From the NCBI GenBank assembly GCA_947359465.1, contig CANAIC010000152.1, positions 1 to 64,000 on the forward strand: a stretch of DNA of 64,000 nt, given 5' to 3'. The translations under genes were made by a program, and so were the position numbers. Positions 63,861 through 64,000 of this stretch are shown piece by piece (the first letter of the stretch is position 1; every line of letters begins with the position of its first letter). Under the pieces are notes generated by a model. It had not been told where the DNA came from and did no database searches. It saw only the letters and a list, made by a program, of their open reading frames with translations. Source of the stretch: Metellina segmentata (lineage: Eukaryota; Arthropoda; Arachnida; Araneae; Tetragnathidae).

Positions 63861-64000
<140 letters not shown>

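Overview
The window reads as most of the genome of a small, AT-rich nucleocytoplasmic large DNA virus (NCLDV) of a crustacean, and the best fit I know is Mininucleoviridae (70-74 kb viruses of lobsters, crabs and amphipods that assemble in the nucleus and are rich in low-complexity DNA). The family assignment is inference from gene content and architecture, not a database match. Evidence for a large DNA virus: a primase/D5-type SF3 helicase, RNA polymerase subunits RPB1 (split in two) and RPB2, an mRNA capping enzyme, a Nudix decapping-type hydrolase, a dUTPase, a deoxynucleoside-kinase-like protein and a two-BIR IAP. Evidence for an arthropod host: TATA plus TCATTC-type initiators at Pol II spacing, a jockey-like retrotransposon fragment, an innexin, and homologues of the per os infectivity factors of insect and crustacean viruses.

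Layout. 1-3.4 kb holds a broken duplicate of the gene at 6.2 kb, a kinase gene and an inverted array of about 150-bp repeats. 3.4-15.7 kb looks like an accessory region: two three-member gene families, a RING protein, a retrotransposon scrap, repeat-bearing proteins, and host-like promoters (TATA, initiator, CCAAT, CRE/UPRE-like). 15.8-35 kb is a run of mostly + strand genes separated by A(n)T(n) tracts: two families that recur as a module (the second Bcl-2-like by eye), IAP, tandem-RING protein, dUTPase fusion, RPB1 C-terminal part, a Maelstrom-like domain protein, Nudix, PIF-2-like and the primase-helicase. 35-60 kb is mixed in strand and carries the RPB1 catalytic part with an innexin behind it, a long coiled-coil protein, tyrosine-rich repeat proteins, the capping enzyme, a PIF-5-like protein and RPB2. 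60.2-61.1 kb is a block of palindromic repeats that may be an origin. A PIF-3-like gene and three unknowns follow, and the window ends in A(n)(ATA)n.

Organisation. About 35 long A and T tracts, mostly A(n)T(n) pairs, sit between transcription units. In at least 15 genes the TAA stop codon is the first part of the tract, and convergent genes can share one tract. Within units, neighbouring genes often overlap by a few bases (ATGA-type junctions), so bicistronic messages are likely. I recognised no major capsid protein, family B DNA polymerase, packaging ATPase or VLTF3; they may lie outside the window or be too diverged to see by eye. Homopolymer lengths, and frames that depend on them, should be treated with caution.
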